The notes: generated by a model from the sequence alone, not told the origin. DNA of 23,343 bases from CADCWK01 sp964244115 (GCA_964244115.1 CAXTHM010000059.1:1-23343), one strand, 5' to 3'; positions 1-8,018 are shown, numbered from the stretch's first letter. Program-made: numbers and translations.

Positions 1-90
1 TCCATGAAGGGTCGCGAGCACACCGCACAAAATGGCGGCACGATCCGCACCGGTGACACCATCACGATCGATCCGGCGCCGAGCGCCTGA
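1..90 (+). CDS. C-terminal end of an unidentified protein (partial)
   Basis: Frame 1 is open from the first base of the window and ends at a TGA at 88-90. The 29 visible residues finish with GGTIRTGDTITID and a short Pro/Ala tail. A G-G-x-I-R-x-G-D ending resembles the last strand of MOSC-type or other small beta-barrel domains, but 29 residues cannot establish a family. Codon use is G/C-ended like the neighbouring genes. Two hairpins follow within 90 bases, which fits the end of a transcription unit. The start lies outside the window. Confidence 0.55.
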   Translation, partial: SMKGREHTAQNGGTIRTGDTITIDPAPSA

Positions 91-99
91 TGAGACGGG

Positions 100-128
100 C
101 GGGCTGGCGACGTCGTCCGGCCAGCCCG
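100..128 (+). terminator. 9-bp perfect stem-loop after the partial gene
   Basis: Arms at 100-108 and 120-128 (CGGGCTGGC/GCCAGCCCG) pair perfectly around an 11-nt loop, 10 bases after the upstream stop codon. There is no T-run, so terminator activity is inferred from position and stability only. Confidence 0.4.
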
Positions 129-154
129 GACGTGCCGATCGGTCATCGCAGCCA

Positions 155-176
155 CCCCCAGGTCCCGGCCTGGGGG
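155..176 (+). terminator. second 8-bp stem-loop
   Basis: CCCCCAGG at 155-162 pairs perfectly with CCTGGGGG at 169-176 around a 6-nt loop, and is followed by a pyrimidine-rich stretch (CTCCTTG). It may act with the hairpin at 100-128 to end the upstream transcript, or lie in the leader of the peptidase gene. Confidence 0.3.
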
Positions 177-259
177 CTCCTTGCGTGCTCCCTGCACTAC
201 AACCGCAATTCCTGCGAAGATCCGCATCGCCTTTGCCTGTAAAGTGGCGGAGGACACCG

Positions 260-310
260 ATGCGGACTGGGACGCGGGATGCTGATCGCCCGCAGGATAT
301 GGGGGCTTGA
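260..310 (+). CDS. possible 16-codon leader peptide upstream of the S9 peptidase
   Basis: ATG at 260 has a strong Shine-Dalgarno (GGAGG at 249-253, 6 bases before the ATG). The 16 bases 247-262 (GCGGAGGACACCGATG) are identical to the initiation region of the c-di-AMP receptor gene at 5434-5419 on the other strand. The frame encodes MRTGTRDADRPQDMGA and stops with TGA at 308-310, six bases before the peptidase ATG at 317 and in the same frame. It may be a translated leader coupled to the peptidase, or the true peptidase start separated from its body by a nonsense mutation or sequence error. I cannot choose between these from sequence alone. Confidence 0.35.
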   Translation: MRTGTRDADRPQDMGA

Positions 311-316
311 GAGCGG

Positions 317-2323
317 ATGGGATGCGGGATCGACCAGCATAAGTCCACGGCGCGCGATGACCCGAGCCTGTCGGAGGAGGCCGGGACCGGAGATCGGTTG
401 ACCGGCGTGCCAGACCCGGGCAGCCCCGCGTTCCAGCCCGAGGAGATCGTCGACCGGCTCCTGCCCGGCCGGCCGCGCGTCAGCCCGGACGGCAGACAGG
501 TCCTCTTCACCGTCCGAAGCGCCAGTCAGCGAGGGGAGCACCGGACTCAGCACCTCTGGCTCGGCAGCGACGATCGACCCGCTCGCCCCTTCACCGCCGG
601 TGCCGGGCAGGACGACGAGCCGGAATGGTCGCCGGACGGCCAGCGGATCGTCTTCCACTCGGACCGCGAGACCCGGGGGACCGGTCGGCTCTACGTGATC
701 CCGGCGGACGGCGGCGAGGCGCAGCATCTGTCGGAGCTGTCGGGAGAACTCTCCGGCCCGGCCTGGTCCCCGGACGGGAACTCGGTCGCGGTGCTGCGAA
801 CCGACCCGGGGCCGGAGCGGGCACGGGGGCCAGGAACGGACGACGCGGTCGTCGTCGGCGTCGACCTGCCGGTGCGGCGCCTCTGGCTGGTCGATGCCCT
901 CTCCGGAGCGACCCGGCAGCTGACCTACGGTCAGCGAAGCGTCTGGTCATTCTGCTGGCTGCCAGACGGAGAGTCGCTCGCCGTCGTCATCGCCGACTCG
1001 CCCGAGCTCGACGCCTTCTTCGGCCCGGCCGATCTCATGCTCCTCCCGGCATCCGGCGGATTGGCGACGCATCTCGCCTCCGTCGCGATCATGCCATGCG
1101 ATCCGACGCCAGTCGTGATCAGCGGGTCCACATCGATCGCCGTCCGCGGGAACAGCGGTCGCGAAGACCCCACCGATGGCATCTGGCTCGTCCCCGTCAC
1201 CGGCGGGCCGACCCTTAGGCGAGCGATCGCATCGGTCGGATCGATCGAAGAACTCCGGCACAGTCCGACGGCCGGCCAGGTCGCGGCCCGCCTGGTCGAG
1301 CGCGGCCGGAGCCGGGCCGTCACGATCGACGTGCTGACCGGTGAGGTCCGTGAGATCGGGACCGGACCGGGAACGAGCGCTGGCTCCGCCCCATCGCTCA
1401 GTGCGGACGGCCGGGTGGCGGCGCTTGAGTGGTCATCGGGCAGCACGTTCGAGCAGATGGGCATCGCACCGACCGACGGCTCCGGCCCGGCGAGAGAGGT
1501 GACCAGCTTCGGCGACAGGATGGCCGACCGGCTCAACCCCACGCGGACCGTCGCATGGACCAGTACCGACGGTGTCCGGATCGAGGGGATCCTGACGGTG
1601 CCGAGCGCGAGCGAGACGTCCGGGAGGCTCCCGTTGGTCGTCCAGGTCCACGGTGGGCCGTCAGGCGTATGGGACAGCGGCCTGCACCTGACCTGGCACG
1701 ACTGGGCCCAGTTCCTCGCCAGCCACGGGTACGCCGTCCTGCTGCCGAACCCGCGCGGCAGCACGAGCTACGGTGCCGAGTTCCAGCGGCTACTCCAGGA
1801 CGACGTCGGCGGCGGGGAGATGCACGACATCGTCTCCGGGGCGCGGGCGATGGTCGCGGCCGGGATCGCCGACCCGGACCGGCTCGGGATCGGCGGGTGG
1901 AGCTGGGGCGGCTACCTCGCGGCCCGGACGATCACCCGGACGACGCTGTTCCGGGCAGCCGTCATGGGCGCCGGGGTGACCAACCTGGCGTCCGACCACG
2001 GCCAGAACGACCTGCCGGGGATGAACCTCGGCATCTTTCCCGGCCACCCCTACTCGGCGTCCGGGCAGGACGCGTATCTCCGCCCGTCGCCGATCTCACA
2101 GGTCGCCGCCGTTCGGACCCCGACGCTGATCCTGCACGGCGAGGACGATCTCCGGGTCAAGCCCGAGCAGGGGGCCGAGTTCCATCGCGCCCTGGTGACG
2201 CTCGGCATCCCGGTCGAGTTCGTCCTCTACCCCCGTGAGGGCCACGTCATCGCCGAGCGCGGTCACCAGCTCGATCTCCTCCGCCGCGTCCTGGCCTGGT
2301 ACGACCGCTGGCTGCGCGCCTGA
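317..2323 (+). CDS. S9-family (prolyl oligopeptidase-like) serine peptidase
   Basis: This is a 668-residue peptidase of the S9B/S9C type, expected to cleave oligopeptides. The N-terminal half is a PD40/WD40-like beta-propeller with repeated W-S-P-D-G motifs (for example PEWSPDGQRIVF and PAWSPDGNSVAV). The C-terminal third is an alpha/beta hydrolase. The nucleophile is Ser529 in GGWSWGGY, the acid is probably Asp611 in HGEDDLRV, and the histidine is His643 in YPREGHV. The oxyanion-side motif VQVHGGPSGVW is also present. No signal peptide or membrane segment is visible, so it is probably cytoplasmic. The ATG at 317 is the first after an in-frame stop at 308-310 but has only a weak ribosome binding site. 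TTG at 398 or GTG at 407 are alternatives, and the conserved region begins near residue 40. The aldo/keto reductase follows 88 bases later. Confidence 0.9.
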   Translation: MGCGIDQHKSTARDDPSLSEEAGTGDRLTGVPDPGSPAFQPEEIVDRLLPGRPRVSPDGRQVLFTVRSASQRGEHRTQHLWLGSDDRPARPFTAGAGQDDEPEWSPDGQRIVFHSDRETRGTGRLYVIPADGGEAQHLSELSGELSGPAWSPDGNSVAVLRTDPGPERARGPGTDDAVVVGVDLPVRRLWLVDALSGATRQLTYGQRSVWSFCWLPDGESLAVVIADSPELDAFFGPADLMLLPASGGLATHLASVAIMPCDPTPVVISGSTSIAVRGNSGREDPTDGIWLVPVTGGPTLRRAIASVGSIEELRHSPTAGQVAARLVERGRSRAVTIDVLTGEVREIGTGPGTSAGSAPSLSADGRVAALEWSSGSTFEQMGIAPTDGSGPAREVTSFGDRMADRLNPTRTVAWTSTDGVRIEGILTVPSASETSGRLPLVVQVHGGPSGVWDSGLHLTWHDWAQFLASHGYAVLLPNPRGSTSYGAEFQRLLQDDVGGGEMHDIVSGARAMVAAGIADPDRLGIGGWSWGGYLAARTITRTTLFRAAVMGAGVTNLASDHGQNDLPGMNLGIFPGHPYSASGQDAYLRPSPISQVAAVRTPTLILHGEDDLRVKPEQGAEFHRALVTLGIPVEFVLYPREGHVIAERGHQLDLLRRVLAWYDRWLRA

Positions 2324-2411
2324 GCGGCGGGAACCAGGCGATCAGGGCGGCACCGCCCATGCGTCCCGAAGGACCATGAACGCCGTTTCGCCGGATCGTC
2401 AGGAGACCCGC

Positions 2412-3347
2412 ATGGTTCGCATTGGAACATCTGAACTCGACATCTTCCCCCTCGCCCTCGGGGGCAACGTCTTCGGCTGGACCGCTGACCGCGAGGCGTC
2501 GTTCGCCGTCCTGGACGCCTTCACGGCCGGCGGCGGCAACTTCATCGACTCGGCCGACGTCTATTCCGCCTGGGTGCCGGGCAACTCCGGCGGCGACTCC
2601 GAGAAGATTATCGGCGAGTGGATGGCGGACCGCGGCAACCGGCGCGACGTGATCCTCGCGACCAAGGGCGGCTCGCTCGAAGGGCTCACCGGCGGTTCCC
2701 GCGAGTCGCTCCGCAAGGCCATCGCCGGCTCGCTCGACCGCCTGAAGACGGACTACATCGACCTCTACTACCTCCACCGCGACGACGCGGACACGCCGCT
2801 CGAAGAGACGATCGGAGCGCTCTCCGAACTCGTCGACGAGGGCAAGACCCGTTACGTCGCGCTCTCCAACTTCAGCGCCGACCGGCTGACCGAGGCGCTG
2901 GCGATCGCCGAGCGGACCGGCGCTCACCGGCCGGTCGCGCTGCAGCCGCTCTACAACCTGGTCGAGCGAGGCCAGTACGAGGGCGCCCTGGCGCAGGTCG
3001 TCGAGACCTCCGGCCTGAGCACGATCCCGTACTCCTCGCTGGCCAGCGGCTTCCTGACCGGCAAGTACCGCGACGGCGCCGAGCCGGGCGACAGCCCCCG
3101 CGCCGGCGGGGCGTCGAAGTACCTCGACGCCCGTGGCCGACGCGTCCTCGCGGCGCTGGACAGCGTCGCCGCCAACCACGAGGCGGAAGTCGGCTCGGTC
3201 GCCCTCGCCTGGCTGGCCGCCCAGCCGACCGTGGTCGCCCCGATCGCCAGCGCCAGCAAGGTCGAGCAGGTCCCCGCCCTCCTTGCCAGCGCCAGCCTGA
3301 ACCTCGGCACCGACGAGTTGCAGTCGATCACCGACGCCTCGAAGTAG
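2412..3347 (+). CDS. aldo/keto reductase
   Basis: This 311-residue protein is an NADP(H)-dependent aldo/keto reductase with the usual TIM-barrel length. The catalytic tetrad is visible as Asp46 and Tyr51 (FIDSADVYSAW), Lys85 (VILATKGG) and His122 (DLYYLHRDD). Near the C terminus, ASASKVEQV matches the phosphate-binding end of the cofactor site. I placed the start at ATG 2412 because AGGAGA lies five bases upstream and MVRIGTSELDIFPLALG is the normal family N terminus. An in-frame ATG at 2376 would add 12 unconserved residues. The substrate cannot be predicted; related proteins act on sugars or small aldehydes. It may be co-transcribed with the S9 peptidase, and a long hairpin follows the stop. 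Confidence 0.92.
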   Translation: MVRIGTSELDIFPLALGGNVFGWTADREASFAVLDAFTAGGGNFIDSADVYSAWVPGNSGGDSEKIIGEWMADRGNRRDVILATKGGSLEGLTGGSRESLRKAIAGSLDRLKTDYIDLYYLHRDDADTPLEETIGALSELVDEGKTRYVALSNFSADRLTEALAIAERTGAHRPVALQPLYNLVERGQYEGALAQVVETSGLSTIPYSSLASGFLTGKYRDGAEPGDSPRAGGASKYLDARGRRVLAALDSVAANHEAEVGSVALAWLAAQPTVVAPIASASKVEQVPALLASASLNLGTDELQSITDASK

Positions 3348-3386
3348 TCCCGCGACGCGTCGACTGCCTTCGTCAGCCCGGATTTG

Positions 3387-3441
3387 CAGACGAGACGAAC
3401 GCCCGGAAAGCGACGTGCTTTCCGGGCGTTCGTCTCGTCTG
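3387..3441. terminator. 24-bp perfect hairpin, candidate bidirectional terminator
   Basis: Bases 3387-3410 and 3418-3441 are exact reverse complements around a 7-nt loop (CGACGTG). The hairpin lies 40 bases after the aldo/keto reductase stop, in a convergent region ending with the M20 gene. Neither flank has a T-tract, so termination would have to rely on the stem alone. The arm is much longer than needed and could instead be a palindromic repeat unit. Confidence 0.5.
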
Positions 3442-3532
3442 TGGACGGAGTGTGGCTGCCGTGACGCCGTGACCGCGCCGTCGGGCGCCCCTGCAGCCGA
3501 CGCGGACGTTCAACAAGACCACGCGAGTCGCG

Positions 3533-3597
3533 AACGGTTATCGCCCTGCGGGGCGATGGCCGCTGCGGCGGACGGGCTTGCAAGCGTCGCCCCTACG
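3533..3597 (+). repeat. dispersed intergenic repeat, copy A
   Basis: Read on the minus strand from 3597, this about 65-bp segment begins CGTAGGGGCGACGCTTGC and continues through CCGCCGCAGCGGCC and CGCCCCGCAGGGCGA. Its outer part matches 17528-17580 on the plus strand and its inner part matches the minus strand of 17712-17776. The family therefore has at least three arms in this window, all intergenic. No coding potential is apparent. Confidence 0.7.
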
Positions 3598-3749
3598 GAA
3601 CGGCTGATGCATATTGATTGTGGCCATTCGCCGAATCGCCCGGCCCACCGGGCTTTGGGTCAGATCCGACTCGCCAGCGACCGCGACACGGTTGCCGACC
3701 GACGCCGAACGTACGCGGCAAAAAACAATATGCATCACCCGTTACGGAG
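3593..3749. repeat. 157-bp element with 24-bp A+T-containing inverted ends
   Basis: Ends 3593-3616 and 3726-3749 are inverted repeats matching at 21 of 24 positions, including a perfect 12-mer (TGATGCATATTG/CAATATGCATCA). The A+T-rich cores stand out in this genome. The interior has no credible gene. The structure is compatible with a small non-autonomous (MITE-like) element or paired protein-binding sites. Its left end overlaps the end of repeat copy A. No target-site duplication is clear. Confidence 0.5.
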
Positions 3750-3787
3750 GAATTCGCTGCGACGCGTGGCCGACCACAAGGGTTGAC

Positions 3788-4981
3788 CTACCCCAGCAGC
3801 CTGGAGGCGGTCTCGACGTACACCTTGGCCTGCGTGACGAGGTCGTCGATGTAGACGCACTCGTTGGCGCCGTGGGCCCGCTCCCCGCCAGGACCATACC
3901 CGACCGTGTCGATCCCGGCCTGCCGGTAGAAGCGGCCGTCGGTCGCGCCGGCGTTGGCGACGAAGTACGGCGGCTCGGTCCCAGTCACCGTCGTCGCGGC
4001 GGCCTTGAGCGCCTGCACGAGCGGCGAGTGCTCATCCGTGATGTTGGCGGCGATCCAGTCGCCATGCGGATCGACGGTCATCCGGTAGCGGAAGTCCGGG
4101 TCCTCGGCGGCGATGGTGTCCAGCGTCGCGACGATCTCCGCCACGGCCGATTCCTTGTCCTCACCGGGGATCAGGCGGCGATCCACGGTGATCGTGCACT
4201 CGCCCGGCACGACGTTGTGAGCGACGCCGCCCGTGATCGTGTTGATGCTGATCACCGGCTTGCCGATCGCCGGGTGGAACTTGTCGATCTCACGCTCCAG
4301 CGCGAGGACGGCCTTCGACGCCTTCGCGATCGCGTTGATGCCGTTGGTCCGGGCGGCGGCGGTGTGGCTGGCCCGACCGATGAAGGTGATCTCGATGCCG
4401 AGGATGCCGCGCTCGGCGTTGCGGACCTTGAGGTCGCTCTTCTCACCGATCAGGCAGTAGTCCGGCCGGGGCAGCCGTCCGGCGGCGATCTCCTCGAGGA
4501 CGAAGATCGAGCCGTCCTGGGCGCTGGTCTCCTCGTCGCTGACGACGTGGGCCTGCAGGCAGCCCCGGAGCGGGACATCGCGGAACAGCGACATGACGTA
4601 CAGCATCACGCCGACACTGCTCTTCATGTCACTGGCGCCACGACCGAACAGCCGCCGGCCGTCCTCACCGACGACCGGGTCGAACGGCCCGTTGGTCCAG
4701 GCGTCCGGGTCGGAGACCGGAACCGTGTCGAGGTGGCCGTTCATGACCAGGGTCGGCCCGGTCGTCGGGTCGCCGATCGAGACGATCACGTTCGGCCGGG
4801 CCGGGTCGCGGCTGACGACCTGGTACGCCAGGCCCCGCTCATCGCACCATGCGGTCACCGAGGCCATCACGGCCGCCTCCTCACCGCTCGGCGAGGGGAT
4901 GGCGATCAGGCGCTGGGCGATCCGGACGATCTCGTCCCGCTCGACGGCGGGGACCGACTGCTGGGTCACGGGCTGGCTCAA
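3788..4981 (-). CDS. M20 family metallopeptidase (ArgE/DapE/CPG2-like)
   Basis: This is a di-zinc amidohydrolase of the acetylornithine deacetylase/succinyl-diaminopimelate desuccinylase family, 397 residues from the chosen start. Metal and catalytic residues are visible: His83 and Asp85 (NGHLDTVP), Asp118 (GRGASDMKSS), catalytic Glu150 and ligand Glu151 (SDEETSA), Glu180 (LIGEKSD) and His370 (ERAHGANE). The dimerisation domain includes the usual GRASHTA motif. I chose TTG at 4981 because AGAGGAG lies eight bases upstream; GTG at 5011 adds ten residues but has no ribosome binding site. The exact substrate is not predictable: GGVAHNVVPGECTITVDRR is common to many M20 peptidases. The c-di-AMP receptor gene lies 110 bases upstream on the same strand. 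Confidence 0.9.
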   Translation of the reverse strand: MSQPVTQQSVPAVERDEIVRIAQRLIAIPSPSGEEAAVMASVTAWCDERGLAYQVVSRDPARPNVIVSIGDPTTGPTLVMNGHLDTVPVSDPDAWTNGPFDPVVGEDGRRLFGRGASDMKSSVGVMLYVMSLFRDVPLRGCLQAHVVSDEETSAQDGSIFVLEEIAAGRLPRPDYCLIGEKSDLKVRNAERGILGIEITFIGRASHTAAARTNGINAIAKASKAVLALEREIDKFHPAIGKPVISINTITGGVAHNVVPGECTITVDRRLIPGEDKESAVAEIVATLDTIAAEDPDFRYRMTVDPHGDWIAANITDEHSPLVQALKAAATTVTGTEPPYFVANAGATDGRFYRQAGIDTVGYGPGGERAHGANECVYIDDLVTQAKVYVETASRLLG

Positions 4982-5091
4982 GGCGATGGCTCCTCTGGGA
5001 TGGGAAGGCACGATGAACGGGCGCCGTCCGGACCGTCATCGACGGCGAGGCGACGCCCACCTCAGACGCGAACCGGGTCGTCCTCCGGCCG

Positions 5092-5421
5092 CTACAGGCG
5101 CTCGAACCGGGAGACGTTGGCGACGAAGACGACCGCACCGCCGACCTCGACCTCGAAGTTCTCCGGCATGTAGAGCAAACCCGGTTCCAGGGCCGGGGAA
5201 TAGGGCACGGCGATCTGGGTCCGGCGGCGGCAGATCCGGCGGAGGATGCTCATCACGGCCGGCACGACGTGATCCTCGACCCCGATCAGCAGACTGGTAT
5301 TCCCGGTCCGCAGGAACGATCCGGTCGTACTCACCTTGGTGAACCGGTGACCCGCCCCGACCAGCGCCTGCGTCAGCGTGTCGGTGTCCTCGTCCTGAAC
5401 GATAGCGATGATCATCTTCAT
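5092..5421 (-). CDS. pstA/darA-like: cyclic-di-AMP receptor protein, PstA/DarA family
   Basis: The 109-residue product matches the DUF970/PII-like family that binds cyclic di-AMP as a trimer. It begins MKMIIAIVQDEDTD and has the binding-site motif STTGSFLRTGNTSLLIGVED at 31-50; the family consensus is T-G-G-F-L-R-x-G-N-T. Gly is replaced by Ser at position 35. The C-terminal V-x-V-G-G-A-x-V-F-V strand and the usual length of about 110 also fit. ATG at 5421 is preceded by GGAGGA five bases upstream; two in-frame codons earlier in the open frame have no such site. It lies downstream of a sensor histidine kinase, separated by 134 bases, so it may have its own promoter. The family is known to bind c-di-AMP; its downstream partner here is unknown. 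Confidence 0.92.
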   Translation of the reverse strand: MKMIIAIVQDEDTDTLTQALVGAGHRFTKVSTTGSFLRTGNTSLLIGVEDHVVPAVMSILRRICRRRTQIAVPYSPALEPGLLYMPENFEVEVGGAVVFVANVSRFERL

Positions 5422-5555
5422 CGGTGTCCTCCGCACTATCGTCGGGTCCTAGAATCGGCAGTCTAGCGATCCGGCCGGTCGCCGTCCACTGCCCCAAGGC
5501 AATCAGGACGAGCTGGCCGCGTCGAACCTCGAACGGTAGGCAGCACGCACCTGGC

Positions 5556-7769
5556 TCAGGCGGTCGTCGATGGGGTTTCGGCGGCCGCTCCGGCGAGCTG
5601 GAGCCGAACGATGAAGGTCGCCCCGGCGCCGACATCACTCAGGACCGAGATCGTGCCGCCGTGGGCGACGACGATCTCGCGGGAGATGCTCAGGCCCAGC
5701 CCGAGGCCGCGCTTGATCTCGCCCTCCTCCTCGATCCCGCGGAAGAACGGCTCGAAGATATGCGCCTGGGCGTCCATGGGGATGCCCTTGCCGTGATCGA
5801 TCACCCGGACGTCCGCCGTCGAGCCCCGCACCTGGAGCCAAACCTCGATCGGCGCACCCGCCGGGCCATAGATGATGGCGTTCCCGATCAAGTTGTCGAA
5901 CACCTCCCGGAGCCGGCGATGGTCGCCCATGACCATGAGCGGGGCCGGCGCCTCGAACCGCAACGTGCCGGGCCGCTCCATCGCCAGCCGGGCGGCATCG
6001 ACGGCGTCCGAGACAACCGACACGAGGTCGAGTTCGGCCATCTCGAATCGCATCGTCCCCTGCCCGAGGCCCGACAGCGTGACGAGATCGTCGACCAGTC
6101 GCGCCAGGTGGCGGCTCTGGCTGGAGATGACCTCGACCATCTGGAGGTGTGAGGCGAGTCGTCGGGGTGGCGACGCCGCCTGGACCCCGGCGTCGCCGGC
6201 GACATCGCCCGCTCCGACGGCGGTCCGCTCGGTCGCCCGCTCCGTCGCTTCCCGGCTCAGCCGGCGAGCCAGCAGTTGGGCGTAGCCCGAGATGGAGGTG
6301 ATCGGGGTCCGGAGCTCGTGACTGACGACGGTGAGGAAATCCTGCCTAGCGCGATTCGATGCCCGCTCGCCGGCGACGATCTCGGCGTTGCGGATCGCCA
6401 TCGCCGCCTGCGCTCCGATCCGGCCGAGCAGCGCGACCTGCCCGTCGCTGTACTGGCCGGGCTGATGGGATTTCAGCGCGATCGCGCCGATCAGCTCGCC
6501 GGCGACCAGGAGCGGCACCCCGGCGGCACTGTGAAAATGCCGCACGCCCGACCGCCCGACCGGCAGCGCGGTCCCGTCGGGCCGGACCAGCGGGAATCGT
6601 TCCGTATCAGCACCGACTACGGATCGCCGGGTGGCAAGCACCTGGCTGATGATCCCGTCGCCGGGGATCCGTTCGCGCTCCCTGCCGGACGCGTCGGGGC
6701 CAGCTCCGGCCGGAGGACCGACGATCACCTCCGGCATCTCCTCGAACCGCTCGGGCTGTCGCACGCCGGAATAGGCGTGGTACGCGATCCGGACGCGGGT
6801 GCGGGCGGGATCGATCAGGGCGATGACGATCGCGTCGGCGCGGCTCCAGCGGTTGAGCTGGGCGGCGAGTTCCAGGCAGAGGCGGTCGACGTCGATCGTC
6901 GCGTTCAGGACCTGCCCAACGGCGCTCAGCGTCCGGAGTTCCGTCATCGCCCGCTGCAGATCGGCGTTGCGGTCCCGGAGCTGGGCGTTGAGATCGAGCA
7001 GGCGGTTGATCCCGTAGAGCAGCACGAACGCCAGCAGGCAGGCCACCCAGGGGTCGAGCCTCAGACCGACCGTGTCGATCACGACGGCCAGCGCCGCGGC
7101 GACGAGCACGCTGACCAGTTCCCACGCCAGCGCCTGGACCACCGGCGGCCGGGCTCGCTGAGTCAGCCAACCCGGTGGTCGGGACGAGCCGAGCGGTTGC
7201 CCGGCCCGGGAGGAGCCGCCGATCACGAGGAACTGGACGAGCAGGTAGACGCCCAGGAATAGGACGAAGCGAGCCAGATGCTCGTCGCCGGGCAGCGTCA
7301 GAGGATCGGTCGCGGACCAACCGGCGATCACGCCGCCGGCCAGCAGGCCGAGGATCGTCCGCGCCGCCCGTGCACCAGGCACGAACCAGCGCATCGGCGT
7401 GCCGGCGTACCGGTCGGCCAGCGCCGCGGCCAAGCTGCCGACCAGCGTCACGAGGGCCGCTTCGATCGCCCCGAACGCGAGGAAGGCCGTCAGGGCGAAC
7501 GCCAGCCCAGCCGTCCAGCCCCAGTCCGTGCCGGACGATCGGCGACGACCGATGACCGTGCGGGCCGAGAGCGCCACGGCCCCGATGAACGGCAGCAGAT
7601 CCCAGCCCGGACTCATGGACCCGCGCGCGGACACGAGCGCCCACCCGAGGGCCACGCCCGCCGCGACGAGGAGCCCCACGGCGACGCGACCCATCCTCCC
7701 GCCGGACGACGGATTGGGCGGCCCTCCTGTCGCTCCGGTTGTGGTGGCGCCGCGGTCCAAGCTTCCCAC
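5556..7769 (-). CDS. membrane sensor histidine kinase with GAF domain
   Basis: This 737-residue kinase has about seven hydrophobic segments between residues 28 and 257, a short coiled coil (258-282), a GAF domain (about 285-460), a HisKA domain and a HATPase_c domain. The phosphoacceptor is His484 in FLTVVSHELRTP. The N box (DNLIGNAIIYGP, Asn626/Asn630), G1 (DHGKGIP, 658-664), F box (IFEPFFRG) and G2 (GLGLGLSIS, 688-696) are intact. An Ala/Gly/Glu-rich insertion of about 35 residues (507-541) interrupts HisKA. No response regulator is adjacent, so this is an orphan kinase here. The start is uncertain: GTG 7769 follows an in-frame stop and has no ribosome binding site; ATG 7694 has GGGAGG too close. 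The membrane part needs a start at or before 7694. Confidence 0.9.
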   Translation of the reverse strand: MGSLDRGATTTGATGGPPNPSSGGRMGRVAVGLLVAAGVALGWALVSARGSMSPGWDLLPFIGAVALSARTVIGRRRSSGTDWGWTAGLAFALTAFLAFGAIEAALVTLVGSLAAALADRYAGTPMRWFVPGARAARTILGLLAGGVIAGWSATDPLTLPGDEHLARFVLFLGVYLLVQFLVIGGSSRAGQPLGSSRPPGWLTQRARPPVVQALAWELVSVLVAAALAVVIDTVGLRLDPWVACLLAFVLLYGINRLLDLNAQLRDRNADLQRAMTELRTLSAVGQVLNATIDVDRLCLELAAQLNRWSRADAIVIALIDPARTRVRIAYHAYSGVRQPERFEEMPEVIVGPPAGAGPDASGRERERIPGDGIISQVLATRRSVVGADTERFPLVRPDGTALPVGRSGVRHFHSAAGVPLLVAGELIGAIALKSHQPGQYSDGQVALLGRIGAQAAMAIRNAEIVAGERASNRARQDFLTVVSHELRTPITSISGYAQLLARRLSREATERATERTAVGAGDVAGDAGVQAASPPRRLASHLQMVEVISSQSRHLARLVDDLVTLSGLGQGTMRFEMAELDLVSVVSDAVDAARLAMERPGTLRFEAPAPLMVMGDHRRLREVFDNLIGNAIIYGPAGAPIEVWLQVRGSTADVRVIDHGKGIPMDAQAHIFEPFFRGIEEEGEIKRGLGLGLSISREIVVAHGGTISVLSDVGAGATFIVRLQLAGAAAETPSTTA

Positions 7770-7876
7770 CGGTCAGGCTCGATCTGGCGAAGCCGCACCG
7801 GTCGCCGGGCACCTGGGTACCGTCCATCTTCCCTAGCAAGCTGCTGACCGCACACCGTTTGTCTGGCCCGGTACGG

Positions 7877-8018
7877 TCAGCTCCCGATCGTCCGCGCTCG
7901 CTCCACCGTAGCCTGCACGACACCCCGAAGAGGGCCGTGCAGACCGCTGCCAGCCGCCACGACTTCGATCCCATACAGATCGAACGCTCCGCCGGCGTAA
8001 TCCGAGACCAGCCCGCCG
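7877..8018 (-). CDS. C-terminal end of an inositol-monophosphatase-like protein (partial, cut by gap)
   Basis: Read from 8017, one frame gives 46 residues to a TGA at 7877-7879. It begins GGLVSDYAGGAFDLYG and continues through SGLHGPLRGVV. This is the usual C-terminal end of the inositol monophosphatase/SuhB/fructose-bisphosphatase family (A-G-G-x-x-S-D-x-x-G, then L-H-x-x-L). The frame differs from that of the IMPase gene on the other side of the N run. That gene already contains its own version of this motif (EEAGGTFTDLDG). The segment therefore appears to be the end of a second, paralogous gene whose main body is missing in the gap. The histidine kinase follows about 107 bases downstream on the same strand. 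Confidence 0.75.

Larger units (their letters stand above)
3348..3787. other. gene-free convergent intergenic region
   Basis: These 440 bases between the aldo/keto reductase (plus) and the M20 peptidase (minus) hold the long hairpin at 3387-3441, repeat copy A and the 157-bp inverted-repeat element. The short open frames here lack family features and overlap the palindromes. I see no tRNA or other recognisable RNA gene. Confidence 0.6.

Noticed and set aside
3441..3787. Possible small protein genes in the convergent intergenic region
   Set aside because: The short open frames lie over inverted repeats, lack ribosome binding sites and have no similarity I recognise.
3614..5173. Plus-strand open frame of about 519 codons opposite the M20 peptidase
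   Set aside because: The minus strand encodes all M20 metal-binding residues; the plus-strand product is low-complexity Arg/Asp/Val-rich sequence.
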